NCBI GenBank assembly: GCA_035294465.1
Contig: DATGKW010000201.1
Coordinates: 1 to 16,834 of the forward strand
Reading direction: 5' to 3'
DNA: 16,834 bases
Source: Paraktedonobacter sp035294465
GTDB lineage: Bacteria > Chloroflexota > Ktedonobacteria > Ktedonobacterales > Ktedonobacteraceae
How positions within the stretch are numbered: position 1 is the first letter of the stretch; each line of letters starts with the position of its first letter. The notes under the pieces were generated by a model. It did not search any database, was not told the origin of the DNA, and saw only the letters and a program-made list of their open reading frames with translations. Of the stretch, positions 1-6,819 are shown one piece after another. A program made the translations under genes and the position numbers.

Positions 1-431
1 ATGTTGATAATGATGCCTTTTTGGCGCTCTAGCATGTGCCGTCCAACAGCTTGCGAGACAAGAAACGTTCCCGTGAGGTTTGTCTCCAGAACCTGTTGCC
101 AGCGTTCAAGCGGCATCTGGATGCTTGGTTCGGCCCAGACCTGGCCCGCGTTATTCACCAGGATATCGATCTTGCTATGGGTTGCAAGCGCCTGCTCGAC
201 AACGTGCTCGACCTCAGCGGGGTGAGTCACATCGCAGCGCAGCGCCAGGACAGTGATTCCCTGGTCGCGTAAGTGCTTCTCCGCCGGTTCTAGCCACTGC
301 TCTCGCCTGGCAGTGATCACCACAGAGGCACCTGCGCGCCCGAACGCTTCAGCAATCTGGAGACCCAGGCCGCGAGACCCCCCTGTGACAAATACGACCT
401 CTCCGTTGAAATCAAAGTGAATAGTACCCAT
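1..431 (-). CDS. SDR-family NAD(P)-dependent oxidoreductase (3' end outside window)
   Basis: The reverse strand from ATG 431-429 stays open to the window edge, giving the first 143 residues of a classical short-chain dehydrogenase. Visible motifs are the Rossmann glycine motif TGGSRGLG at residues 16-23, the cofactor-adjacent CDV around residues 73-75, and the structural NNAG near residue 98. The catalytic Ser and Tyr-x-x-x-Lys would lie beyond position 1 and cannot be checked. The start is supported by AAGGAGAG just upstream on the minus strand (rc of the bases around 436-444). It lies downstream of the xylanase gene on the same strand, but the 374-bp gap argues against a tight operon. Substrate is unknown; members of this family reduce or oxidise alcohols, ketones, sugars or acyl carrier-bound intermediates. 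Confidence 0.88.
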   Translation of the reverse strand, partial: MGTIHFDFNGEVVFVTGGSRGLGLQIAEAFGRAGASVVITARREQWLEPAEKHLRDQGITVLALRCDVTHPAEVEHVVEQALATHSKIDILVNNAGQVWAEPSIQMPLERWQQVLETNLTGTFLVSQAVGRHMLERQKGIIIN

Positions 432-805
432 CTGTTTCTCTCCTTTTTCTATAAATAAGGAGTTGCCCGTTGGCATCAGGCTCCACTGTGGGAAATCAAT
501 CAGACGCCGATTCGTATAAGGCAAATTCCACTGCTAAAGATAAAGATAAAGATAGGGTCGGTCTTTTTAGTATCTCACACGGAGGTATTGCTACGTAAGC
601 CAGCATGAAAGGCAGAGTTCAAAAGGGGGATTTTTAGAGAACAGGAAGCGCCAGACTCTACATTGAGGATGACGTTGACAGTCACTCTTGCAGGTCTGGC
701 GCATCTTTCTCTCGCTACCCCGATATATCGGCCTGTTTGCAATGTCAAGGTCGACACCGCCAGCACCAATCTGCGGCACCGGCGGTGGTACGGTGATAAT
801 CTCGT
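432..805. other. Intergenic region, xylanase 3' side to SDR start
   Basis: No gene-like reading frame is convincing in these 374 bases. Two things stand out: a three-fold TAAAGA hexamer repeat at about 535-553, and a 9-bp perfect inverted repeat (648-656 and 694-702). The direct repeat CAGTGGA occurs twice (minus strand) in the part before the SDR start, but no clean promoter pair was found. Confidence 0.5.
648..702 (-). terminator. Inverted repeat downstream of xylanase, possible terminator
   Basis: GCGCCAGAC at 648-656 is the exact reverse complement of GTCTGGCGC at 694-702, with a 37-base loop. It begins about 104 bases past the xylanase stop codon on the minus strand. The loop itself contains a short TGAC/GTCA pairing. 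There is no strong T-run directly after the stem, so termination is a guess; an mRNA-stabilising structure is equally possible. Confidence 0.35.
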
Positions 806-1915
806 TTACCCTGAGACGGTTACATTGGAGCTTCCACTGCCACCATTGAATGCTTCGGTGGCGAGGATCTGGTAGTTAAACGTGCCGAGATTCATTCCAT
901 GACTGGCCCATGCACTGAAGAAGTTGCTGGTCGTGATGGTGCCACTGGTCCTCGGCGACTGCCGGACCGCCCAGTACTGGTTGAAGGTAGCGGTACCGAT
1001 AATAGAGGGTGCGTTGACCCGCTGGTCCTCGTATATGTTGTAGGTGCTACCATCGCTGGTAACGGTGCCCATGAATGTTGCTCCGGAACCGGGATTGTAA
1101 CCACTCCAGTCTTCGAGGATGTAGTACTCTACAAGCGGATTCGTTGTCCATCCATAGAGGGCAAGATAGGCGTCGCCGGACGGGCTGAAGCTGCCAGAGT
1201 AGGTCACAGTATGAGATGAGCCGGGGTTCCAGCCTTTCCCAGCAACAAAGTCGCCCACACCGGACCATCGAGTGCTGTAACTACCACCTGAGCACAACGT
1301 CATGGAGACCGACCCACTTCCTGCGGTATAGAACGAGTAGAAGTAGCCGTTGTTGGTGCCGGTCTGGTTCGAGGATATAGTCGTGCCGCTGCTACACGAG
1401 CCTCCCCCCTGGGTGGGAGTCGGAGTAGGCGTCGTGCCCTGCGTGGGTGTTGGGGTAGGTGTCGTGCCACCACCAGAAGCGCCACAAACATTCCCATTCA
1501 CACTGAAGCTGGTTGGCACAGGATTGCTCGATGTCCAGGCGCCATTGAAACCAGCACTCACGGATGCATTGGCCGCGACGCTGCCATTATAGCTTGCATT
1601 CGTTACGGTCACATTCTGGCCAGATTGGGAAAATGTGCCATTCCATCCCTGGGTGACCGCCTGACCACTGGCCGGGAATGTCCAGGCCAAGGTCCAGCTC
1701 GACCAGGCTGAGGTACCGGTGTTCTGAATGGTGAGGTTAGCGGTGAAGCCGCCGGGCCACTGATTGGCTACAGTGTAAGTCACCTGGCAGTACGAAGCTG
1801 CGTGTGCCGGGGAGGCTGAGTAGAGAAACAGAGAGGTTGCAGTAATGGCGAGCGCGCACAGCATCAGCGCCGCTCTGGGAACAGTCAAAAGGTGGATACG
1901 CCTTTGGCTTTTCAT
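806..1915 (-). CDS. Secreted endo-1,4-beta-xylanase, CBM2 + GH11
   Basis: This 369-aa protein should hydrolyse internal beta-1,4 bonds of xylan outside the cell. Residues 1-39 form a long signal peptide (basic start, hydrophobic core, cleavage after AHA). Residues about 42-144 match a CBM2 cellulose/xylan-binding domain with paired cysteines C43 and C144 and the aromatic residues W53, W91 and W127. A Thr-Pro linker (151-170) holds two exact copies of a ten-residue unit. Residues about 174-369 are a full GH11 jelly roll, with the nucleophile E263 in LVEYYILEDW and the acid/base E354 in LATEAF. CBM2 placed before GH11 is one of several known arrangements. D222 in GDFVAGKGW is the residue type linked to acidic pH optima in GH11. 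The start is set by AAGGAG six bases upstream. It is likely controlled by LacI-type operators further upstream. Confidence 0.95.
   Translation of the reverse strand: MKSQRRIHLLTVPRAALMLCALAITATSLFLYSASPAHAASYCQVTYTVANQWPGGFTANLTIQNTGTSAWSSWTLAWTFPASGQAVTQGWNGTFSQSGQNVTVTNASYNGSVAANASVSAGFNGAWTSSNPVPTSFSVNGNVCGASGGGTTPTPTPTQGTTPTPTPTQGGGSCSSGTTISSNQTGTNNGYFYSFYTAGSGSVSMTLCSGGSYSTRWSGVGDFVAGKGWNPGSSHTVTYSGSFSPSGDAYLALYGWTTNPLVEYYILEDWSGYNPGSGATFMGTVTSDGSTYNIYEDQRVNAPSIIGTATFNQYWAVRQSPRTSGTITTSNFFSAWASHGMNLGTFNYQILATEAFNGGSGSSNVTVSG
1407..1466 (-). repeat. Two 30-bp tandem units encoding the Thr-Pro linker
   Basis: Positions 1407-1436 and 1437-1466 are two diverged 30-bp copies. The encoded ten residues (TTPTPTPTQG) are identical, while the DNA differs at several synonymous positions. 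That pattern suggests an old duplication kept by selection on the linker. Confidence 0.75.
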
Positions 1916-2099
1916 TAGCTTCTCCTTGCATCATAAGCGACCATGCTGACCGAAATCCTTCTTCGATCAGTGAGAACTCCTTCTGTTACATCTCGACTCA
2001 CTTGCGACCAGGCCCTGGAGGGAGGCGTATGTCCAATAGTATCTCGCTCGCTCCCTGAGGAGCGATTGGCATTAATTCCGGAAGCTGAGCACGTTGGCC

Positions 2100-2113
2100 T
2101 GCAAGCGTTTGCA
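2100..2113. promoter_or_regulatory. LacI/GalR-type operator, proximal copy
   Basis: TGCAAGCGTTTGCA is a 14-bp palindrome with one mismatched pair around a central CG. Pairing resumes outside it (GGC/GCC), giving 22 bp with two mismatched pairs. A central CG flanked by TGCAA-like half sites is typical of LacI/GalR operators. It lies 185 bp upstream of the xylanase start, below a decayed promoter-like pair (TTCTGC, 17 bp, TATCGG on the minus strand at 2148-2120). Confidence 0.6.
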
Positions 2114-2197
2114 AGCCTTCCGATAAACTTCCTTTCTGTATAGCAGAATTAGCCTGTGACCAGGCCCCTGGAGAAAGTGTGTGTCCGATGGTAGTTC

Positions 2198-2244
2198 GCT
2201 CATCTCCTGGGGGTAGCGATCGTCATTTACCGTGAAAGATGAGC
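2198..2244 (-). other. 8-bp inverted repeat in xylanase leader
   Basis: GCTCATCT (2198-2205) pairs perfectly with AGATGAGC (2237-2244) across a 31-base loop that contains GCGATCGT. It lies inside the predicted untranslated leader. The equivalent part of the other module copy has a degraded pair and a small GCTCC/GGAGC hairpin. No known riboswitch class was recognised. Confidence 0.35.
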
Positions 2245-2253
2245 GTCTTGTTT

Positions 2254-2267
2254 TGCAAGCGCTTGCA
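2254..2267. promoter_or_regulatory. LacI/GalR-type operator, distal copy (perfect palindrome)
   Basis: TGCAAGCGCTTGCA is a perfect 14-bp palindrome with a central CG. It begins where transcription from the promoter at 2303-2275 should start (about 2268), the classic place for a repressor to block initiation. Its centre is 154 bp from that of the other copy. The matching regulator is not in this window. Confidence 0.68.
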
Positions 2268-2274
2268 TATAATT

Positions 2275-2303
2275 GATATACCATAGGAAAATTTCTTTGT
2301 CAA
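2275..2303 (-). promoter_or_regulatory. Sigma-70-type promoter facing the xylanase gene
   Basis: On the minus strand, TTGACA (2303-2298) is followed after exactly 17 bases by TATATC (2280-2275). The -35 is a full consensus match and the -10 matches at four positions. Predicted start is near 2268, giving a leader of about 350 bases before the xylanase ATG. Confidence 0.6.
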
Positions 2304-2447
2304 CCCTTGTCTTTCGACGATCACTATTTCTTATAGCTATATGACGCCAGCTACACTCCCACTCCACCGGCACCCACATAAGATATAATAAACAGAAATA
2401 GCTTTTGTTTCTCTCCTGGTTGAATTCACAGAATGGAGGACATCCTC

Positions 2448-2960
2448 ATGCCCGTCTCTACCTCTCATTCCCGCCTTATTTACGAGGCATTGAAGGCCTG
2501 TGATGTCAGGATCATTTCGGCTCTACCGGAGACCTGGCTGGTGCATTTGATCCGCATGGCAGAGGAAGACCCGGAGGTCACACTGGTTCGCCTGGCCAAA
2601 GAGGAGGAAGGCATCGGCATCTCAGCCGGGGCATACCTGGCCGGGGTGAACTCGGCGCTGCTGATGCAGAACCATGGCTTCTTAGCCGCGATCAACCCCA
2701 TCGTCTCGCTGGCCCTGCTCTACAAAATACCACTTTTAATGCTGATCAGTTATCGCGGGCATTTTGGAGAGAAAGATCCCTGGCAGACGCAAGGAGGTCT
2801 GGCTACCGAGCCAGTCCTGCGCGCGCTCAACATCCCCATTTGGCATCTAACTACCCCTGACGATGTTCAGCAGCGCATCAAGGATGCCCAGACTCTGGCC
2901 CATGCTTCTTTACATCCGGTCGCCGTCCTGTTATCACGAGAATTGATGTGGGAGGATTAA
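2448..2960 (+). CDS. ThDP-dependent 2-oxoacid decarboxylase, alpha (PYR) subunit, ComD-like
   Basis: This 170-aa protein matches in length and pattern the alpha subunit of sulfopyruvate decarboxylase (ComD) and the N-terminal half of phosphonopyruvate decarboxylase. It carries the pyrimidine-binding domain of a split thiamine-diphosphate enzyme. The segment KEEEGIGISAGAYLAG at 51-66 holds the conserved glutamate that activates the cofactor, followed by LLMQNHG (71-77) and the ISYRG strand (100-104). Start 2448 is chosen because GGAGGA sits seven bases upstream; the in-frame ATG at 2433 has no such site. The stop is one base before the beta-subunit start. Known substrates in the family are sulfopyruvate and phosphonopyruvate, but no coenzyme M or phosphonate genes are visible here, so the true substrate is open. 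Confidence 0.88.
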   Translation: MPVSTSHSRLIYEALKACDVRIISALPETWLVHLIRMAEEDPEVTLVRLAKEEEGIGISAGAYLAGVNSALLMQNHGFLAAINPIVSLALLYKIPLLMLISYRGHFGEKDPWQTQGGLATEPVLRALNIPIWHLTTPDDVQQRIKDAQTLAHASLHPVAVLLSRELMWED

Positions 2961-2961
2961 C

Positions 2962-3540
2962 ATGTTACGCGCAGATGCATTACAGGCAATCTACCCCGAC
3001 ATCGAGGATAAGATTGTCGTGACGATCATGGGCGCGGTCGCAGCCGAGCTCTATATGCTGGGGCACAAGGAGAACTTTTTCTATCTGGAGCACGCGATGG
3101 GTCTGGCCTCCTCTATGGGCCTGGGGATTGCTCTATCCATGCCCTCACACAAAGTGGTAGTAATCGACGGCGATGGCTCACTCCTGATGAATCTGGGAAC
3201 ATTGAGCACCATGGCTCGCTACAAGCCTGGCAACCTGCTGCACATCGTTTTTGATAACGAAAGCCTGCTTTCGGTTGGCGGCTTTCCAACGGCGACCAGC
3301 ACGGGTACAGACTTGGCGGGGATCGCGCGGGCTTCGGGCGTTCCCCGCGTAGCGGAAGCTGGCACTATCGAACAGTTCAAAGCGGAAGTCAGCCAGGCAT
3401 TGGCAGGCGGAACTCTGACCACGATTGTTGCGAAGGTTGAGGCCGTAGGGCCGAAAACGTTTCAGATGGATCTAGGTCTGCTGGAGAATCGTTTCCAGTT
3501 CAGACGCAGCCTTGAGGCAATGCAGCGAAAAAAGGCTTGA
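2962..3540 (+). CDS. ThDP-dependent 2-oxoacid decarboxylase, beta (PP) subunit, ComE-like
   Basis: This 192-aa protein is the diphosphate-binding partner of the gene before it. The ThDP/Mg motif GDGSLLMN is at residues 70-77 and its downstream DNE is at 98-100, which fits the GDG-x(about 26)-N spacing of the superfamily. Length agrees with ComE (about 190 aa). GGAGG seven bases before the ATG lies inside the end of the alpha gene, and the genes are one base apart, so equimolar synthesis of a heteromeric enzyme is expected. Active sites in such enzymes form between the two subunits. The C-terminal segment rich in F, R and K (after about residue 165) is the least conserved part and may shape the substrate pocket. 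Confidence 0.88.
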   Translation: MLRADALQAIYPDIEDKIVVTIMGAVAAELYMLGHKENFFYLEHAMGLASSMGLGIALSMPSHKVVVIDGDGSLLMNLGTLSTMARYKPGNLLHIVFDNESLLSVGGFPTATSTGTDLAGIARASGVPRVAEAGTIEQFKAEVSQALAGGTLTTIVAKVEAVGPKTFQMDLGLLENRFQFRRSLEAMQRKKA

Positions 3541-3562
3541 TTAGAGAAAGGAAATATGCTTA

Positions 3563-4339
3563 ATGGCTAGCGTTCTATCCCAACTTCTGGAAGAATTACG
3601 CGCCGGGACCCTGCGGGTCGTTGACCTGACCACACCACTTGGTCCCGACACGCCTGTTATCGATCTGCCTCCGATCTTCGCTCCTTCACCGGGTCTGACA
3701 CTTACCGAGATCTCACGTTATGACGAGCGTGGGCCGGCGTGGTACTGGAATATCCTGAACCTGGGAGAGCACACGGGGACACACTTTGACGCGCCGGTTC
3801 ACTGGATTACCGGCAAGGATCTCCCTGACAATACCACAGATACCATACCAGTTAGCAAGTTCATTGGCCCAGCCTGCGTTATCGATGTAACCGCCGAAGT
3901 AGAAAAATCCGAGGATTTCCTGCTGCAAATTGAGCATATCGAGTCCTGGGAACGCAAGCATGGGCGTATTCCTGACGGTGCGTGGGTGCTGGTGCGTACA
4001 GACTGGAGTAAACGCAAGGGTCGGGAGGCTTTCTTAAATGCTGGTCCCGATGGAGCACACTCACCGGGCTTTCATCCCTCCTGCTCAGCATGGCTGGCCC
4101 GCGAGCGCGATATCCTGGGGGTTGGTGTCGAAACCGTCGGCACCGACGCCGGGCAGGCCGGCAGCTTTGATCCGGCTTTTCCCAGTCACTCCTACATGCA
4201 TGGGGCCGGACGCTTTGGACTAACCAGTTTGATCAATCTCGATCAACTCCCACCCACCGGCGCGCTGATCATCGCAGCCCCTCTCAAGATTGTAGACGGT
4301 TCTGGAAGCCCACTGCGTGTAATCGCGATTACTCCGTAA
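3563..4339 (+). CDS. Cyclase-family metal hydrolase (kynurenine formamidase / isatin hydrolase type)
   Basis: This 258-aa protein has the family signature HTGTHFDAPVH at residues 70-80, with metal ligands expected at H70, H74 and D76 and a further histidine at H80. The family (PF04199-type fold) hydrolyses amide or lactam bonds, as in N-formylkynurenine and isatin, using Mn or Zn. Further blocks that fit are PDGAWVLVRTDWS (137-149), GVGVETVGTDAG (192-203) and the C-terminal PPTGALIIAAPLKI. No signal peptide is seen. It starts 22 bases after the decarboxylase beta subunit, with GAAAGGA upstream, and is followed by a hairpin, so it is the last gene of the operon. The pairing with a 2-oxoacid decarboxylase suggests sequential steps. 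Exact substrate is not determined by sequence. Confidence 0.87.
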   Translation: MASVLSQLLEELRAGTLRVVDLTTPLGPDTPVIDLPPIFAPSPGLTLTEISRYDERGPAWYWNILNLGEHTGTHFDAPVHWITGKDLPDNTTDTIPVSKFIGPACVIDVTAEVEKSEDFLLQIEHIESWERKHGRIPDGAWVLVRTDWSKRKGREAFLNAGPDGAHSPGFHPSCSAWLARERDILGVGVETVGTDAGQAGSFDPAFPSHSYMHGAGRFGLTSLINLDQLPPTGALIIAAPLKIVDGSGSPLRVIAITP

Positions 4340-4357
4340 CAAAAGAGGAAATCTAAG

Positions 4358-4401
4358 GAAGAACTGAGATACAAAATAATCTGGCTATATCTCAGTTCTT
4401 C
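4358..4401 (+). terminator. Perfect 14-bp hairpin after the decarboxylase-cyclase operon
   Basis: GAAGAACTGAGATA (4358-4371) and TATCTCAGTTCTTC (4388-4401) are exact reverse complements with a 16-base loop, starting 18 bases past the stop codon. The stem is AT-rich and is followed only by GTTTCG, so it is an imperfect intrinsic terminator. Placement strongly suggests an end-of-operon structure. Confidence 0.6.
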
Positions 4402-4491
4402 GTTTCGTATAGCTGCCGTACTCTTTCAACCCTGGGGCTTGGGCAAGGAAGTCATCCCTATGTATTGACAAATTTCGGCGTGTATGAGAGT

Positions 4492-4507
4492 CTATCTATA
4501 TAGATAG
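4492..4507. promoter_or_regulatory. 16-bp perfect palindrome upstream of terpene synthase
   Basis: CTATCTATATAGATAG is its own reverse complement. It lies 131 bp before the terpene synthase start and 21 bp after a consensus TTGACA at 4465-4470. No clear -10 fits that -35, because the palindrome occupies its neighbourhood. A homodimeric regulator (GntR/PadR/TetR type) is the likely reader; which one is not known. Confidence 0.5.
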
Positions 4508-4638
4508 GACAATAGTAGCACAACTGAAGCCAAACTCAGAACAGAAGCACATCTTGCACTGCACGTTGCAAGAACAGAGGGCACGCTTCAACAAGGTCGC
4601 TACAAAACGCGAGGGGAAGAGGAAAAAGGAGAGCATCA

Positions 4639-5655
4639 ATGGAACACATAACCTTTCCCAACTTTTATTGCCCCTTCCCACCCGAAATTCATCCACAGGC
4701 AAAAGAGATACACGAGCATACACTTGCGTGGGCCACAAGTCATCAGCTTTTACAGAGGGAGGCCGCGACCCGTCGCTTTAATGCATCGCGTTTCGCATGG
4801 CTGGCAGCCAGGGTCCATCCCAGAACGAACTTCGAGGAACTGGCTCTTACCAGCGACTTTTTTACCTGGCTTTTCATGCTGGACGATCAGTTTGACGACA
4901 GCAGCTTTGGACGTCAGCCAGAACGAATGAAGGGAATCGTTGACAGACTACTGGCCATCCTGGGAATCGACCGCGGCGAAAACGCCGAGCCACTACAAGG
5001 TCCTGTAGCTGAAGCCCTGAGAGAACTCTGGGAACGCGCGCTACCACTTACCTCCCCACAATGGCAGCAACGTTTTATCTACCACCTGCGCGATTACCTG
5101 GATGCGTACATCTGGGAAACAGGCCTGCGAGCAAGAAGAGAAACCCCCGGAGTTGCTCTCTACATCAAAAAACGCCAGGATGCCGGAGCAATGCATCTGG
5201 CCCTGGACTACATAGACCTGGCTGAGCACGTAGACCTTCCGCCGGAGATATACGAGAGTACGCTTGTCCAGGCCCTTCTGCTGATCACCAACAACGTCGT
5301 TTGCTGGCAGAACGATATTGTCTCGGTTGAAAAAGAACTGGCTCATGGTGACTTTAGCAATCTGGTGCTGGTTCTGGCAAAGGCATATGGTCGTAGTTTG
5401 CAGGAAGGCGTCGAAATGTCAAACGACATGATCACTCGCGAGATCAAGCTGCTGGAAAGCTTATCCGAACTTGTTCCAGTAACTTTCCCAGACTATAAGC
5501 AAGACCTGGAACGCTATCTGGCAAGCATGCGAGCCTGGATACGTGGCAACCTGGACTGGTCTCTTGAGTCGTCTCGCTTCAGCGACATCGAACCATCGGT
5601 CGAGGGCAAGGAGCCCAGCTATCTAGAACCCATCCTTCTGCCCGACAGCCTCTGA
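4639..5655 (+). CDS. Class I terpene synthase (sesquiterpene-cyclase type)
   Basis: This 338-aa soluble protein should ionise a prenyl diphosphate, most likely farnesyl diphosphate, and cyclise it. The aspartate-rich metal motif is LDDQFDD at 81-87. The second metal motif is NDIVSVEKE at 225-233, matching ND-x-x-S-x-x-K-E exactly. The diphosphate sensor arginine expected 46 residues before that motif is R179, with the effector region DAGA behind it. The usual C-terminal Arg-Tyr pair appears as R313-F314. Length is typical for bacterial cyclases. The start is supported by AGGAG seven bases upstream. No prenyl transferase, P450 or methyltransferase is adjacent, so it is an orphan cyclase and its product cannot be predicted. 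Confidence 0.93.
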   Translation: MEHITFPNFYCPFPPEIHPQAKEIHEHTLAWATSHQLLQREAATRRFNASRFAWLAARVHPRTNFEELALTSDFFTWLFMLDDQFDDSSFGRQPERMKGIVDRLLAILGIDRGENAEPLQGPVAEALRELWERALPLTSPQWQQRFIYHLRDYLDAYIWETGLRARRETPGVALYIKKRQDAGAMHLALDYIDLAEHVDLPPEIYESTLVQALLLITNNVVCWQNDIVSVEKELAHGDFSNLVLVLAKAYGRSLQEGVEMSNDMITREIKLLESLSELVPVTFPDYKQDLERYLASMRAWIRGNLDWSLESSRFSDIEPSVEGKEPSYLEPILLPDSL

Positions 5656-5768
5656 CCCTCATGACTTGCTACGCATATCCCACATTCGTTCCCCCTCCGC
5701 CTTTGGTGAGATTCACGCGAAGAGAACAAGGCATGATCCTCACCAGCGGCCTCTTTCTCCTGCCAAGC

Positions 5769-5797
5769 TTGTCCCATCGGGCCGAGGGGAGTATATT
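5769..5797 (+). promoter_or_regulatory. Promoter candidate for the LOG-family gene
   Basis: TTGTCC (5769-5774), a 17-base spacer and TATATT (5792-5797) form a sigma-70-like pair pointing at the gene that starts at 5935. The predicted leader is about 130 bases. It contains a 9-bp inverted repeat, TGCCACACA (5825-5833) and TGTGTGGCA (5888-5896). Confidence 0.45.
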
Positions 5798-5934
5798 AGT
5801 ATTGCAAGGTGAGGGGCATATCCCTGCCACACATTCTCCACCTTTGGGGAAGACCTTCTACTACATTGTTGGGTCAGATACATTTCCTGTGTGGCATACA
5901 GAGAATCTCACTAGAATTAAAGAAGAGTGGTAGT

Positions 5935-6819
5935 ATGAGCCGTAATCACACGAGAAATGGAATGAATAACCGCAACAAAAAGGCGGCTGACCGATATCGT
6001 TCGCTTCGCACAAAGGGTGGGGCCATCACCGAGGATGAACGCCTCTTGAGTCGCCCTACTCTCCCGCTGATCAGTCCAACGGAGCCACTGCCAAGCGAGC
6101 AGACTCTGCGCGACGATCGTGCTTTCGAACGCGCCCTGAATTTCGACTTTACCATCACTGATCCCTGGCGCGTCTTGCGTATCATGAGCGAGTTCGTCAA
6201 AGGCTTCGACGCGCTGGCTCACATACCCGCCTCGGTTGCCATCTTTGGCTCTGCCCGCACAGAAGCTGGCAGCCCGGCCTACGAAGCAGCAGTTGAAACC
6301 GCGCGCCTGTTGGCCAGAGCCGGCTTTGGTATCATCACTGGAGGAGGACCCGGAATTATGGAGGCCGGGAACAAAGGAGCACAAGATGGAGGGAATCTCT
6401 CCATCGGTTGCAACATCGAGCTCCCGTTCGAGCAGTTTTCCAACTCCTATCTGGATGTCTCCCTCGATTTTAGCTACTTTTTTGTGCGGAAAACCATGTT
6501 CATCAAGTATTCCAGCGCTTTCGTCATTTTCCCCGGCGGCTTCGGCACAATGGACGAACTTTTCGAGGCGTTGACACTGATTCAGACGCACAAAGTCAGC
6601 CACTTCCCGATCATTCTCTATGACTCAAAATACTGGAGCGGACTGCTTAACTGGATGCGAGAGACGATGCTTCATCACAACAATATCTCTCCCCAGGACC
6701 TGGACCTGCTCACGATCTCCGACGATCCTGAGGAGATCTGCAAGCTGGTTACTGAGGCGTATCGCGCCAGCTTCCACATGAACGACGACAACACAGGACG
6801 TGAGAAATCAATCCGTTGA
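5935..6819 (+). CDS. LOG-family protein (Rossmann-like nucleotide-binding; possible nucleoside-monophosphate phosphoribohydrolase)
   Basis: The 294-aa protein carries both LOG signatures: GGGPGIMEA at residues 136-144 and PGGFGTMDE at 200-208. In the family these bind the nucleotide and catalyse release of a base from a nucleoside 5'-monophosphate; the plant namesake activates cytokinins, while bacterial members are often of unknown role. About 95 charged N-terminal residues precede the fold. Start 5935 is preferred over the in-frame ATG at 5809 because the intervening residues do not resemble the family and overlap the promoter leader; the ribosome site (AAGAAGAG) is weak, and 5962 is another option. 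The 3' end overlaps the oppositely oriented glgB by 12 bp. Confidence 0.85.
   Translation: MSRNHTRNGMNNRNKKAADRYRSLRTKGGAITEDERLLSRPTLPLISPTEPLPSEQTLRDDRAFERALNFDFTITDPWRVLRIMSEFVKGFDALAHIPASVAIFGSARTEAGSPAYEAAVETARLLARAGFGIITGGGPGIMEAGNKGAQDGGNLSIGCNIELPFEQFSNSYLDVSLDFSYFFVRKTMFIKYSSAFVIFPGGFGTMDELFEALTLIQTHKVSHFPIILYDSKYWSGLLNWMRETMLHHNNISPQDLDLLTISDDPEEICKLVTEAYRASFHMNDDNTGREKSIR

Larger units (their letters stand above)
2001..2270 (-). repeat. Two imperfect ~115-bp direct repeats, each ending in an operator-like palindrome
   Basis: Copy 1 spans about 2001-2117 and copy 2 about 2153-2270. Shared landmarks in the same order are the GACCAGGCCCTGGAG-like segment (2006 and 2158), TATGTCCAATAGT versus TGTGTCCGATGGT, a CGCTC..CTCC segment, AGCGAT, and the palindrome TGCAAGCG(t/c)TTGCA. 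Landmark offsets are 152-154 bp, so the copies differ by small indels. Confidence 0.7.
1916..2447. other. Divergent control region, xylanase / decarboxylase operon
   Basis: This 532-bp region separates divergently transcribed genes and carries no convincing coding frame. It holds two imperfect copies of a module of about 115 bp, two LacI-type palindromes, a strong minus-strand promoter and an 8-bp inverted repeat, all listed separately. On the plus strand only a TATAAT at 2384-2389 is seen as a possible -10 for the decarboxylase operon; no good -35 accompanies it. Confidence 0.7.

Noticed and set aside
535..553. TAAAGA hexamer repeat as a CRISPR or satellite
   Set aside because: Only three short units without spacers; a small microsatellite at most.
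2198..2244. Known riboswitch in the xylanase leader
   Set aside because: The stem is real, but no conserved core of any riboswitch class could be recognised.
5661..5933. 90-codon plus-strand frame directly after the terpene synthase
   Set aside because: No ribosome site, unlikely composition, and it runs over the promoter and leader of the LOG-family gene.
5917..6603. 228-codon antisense frame
   Set aside because: Opposite strand of the LOG-family gene, whose two signature motifs fix the coding strand.
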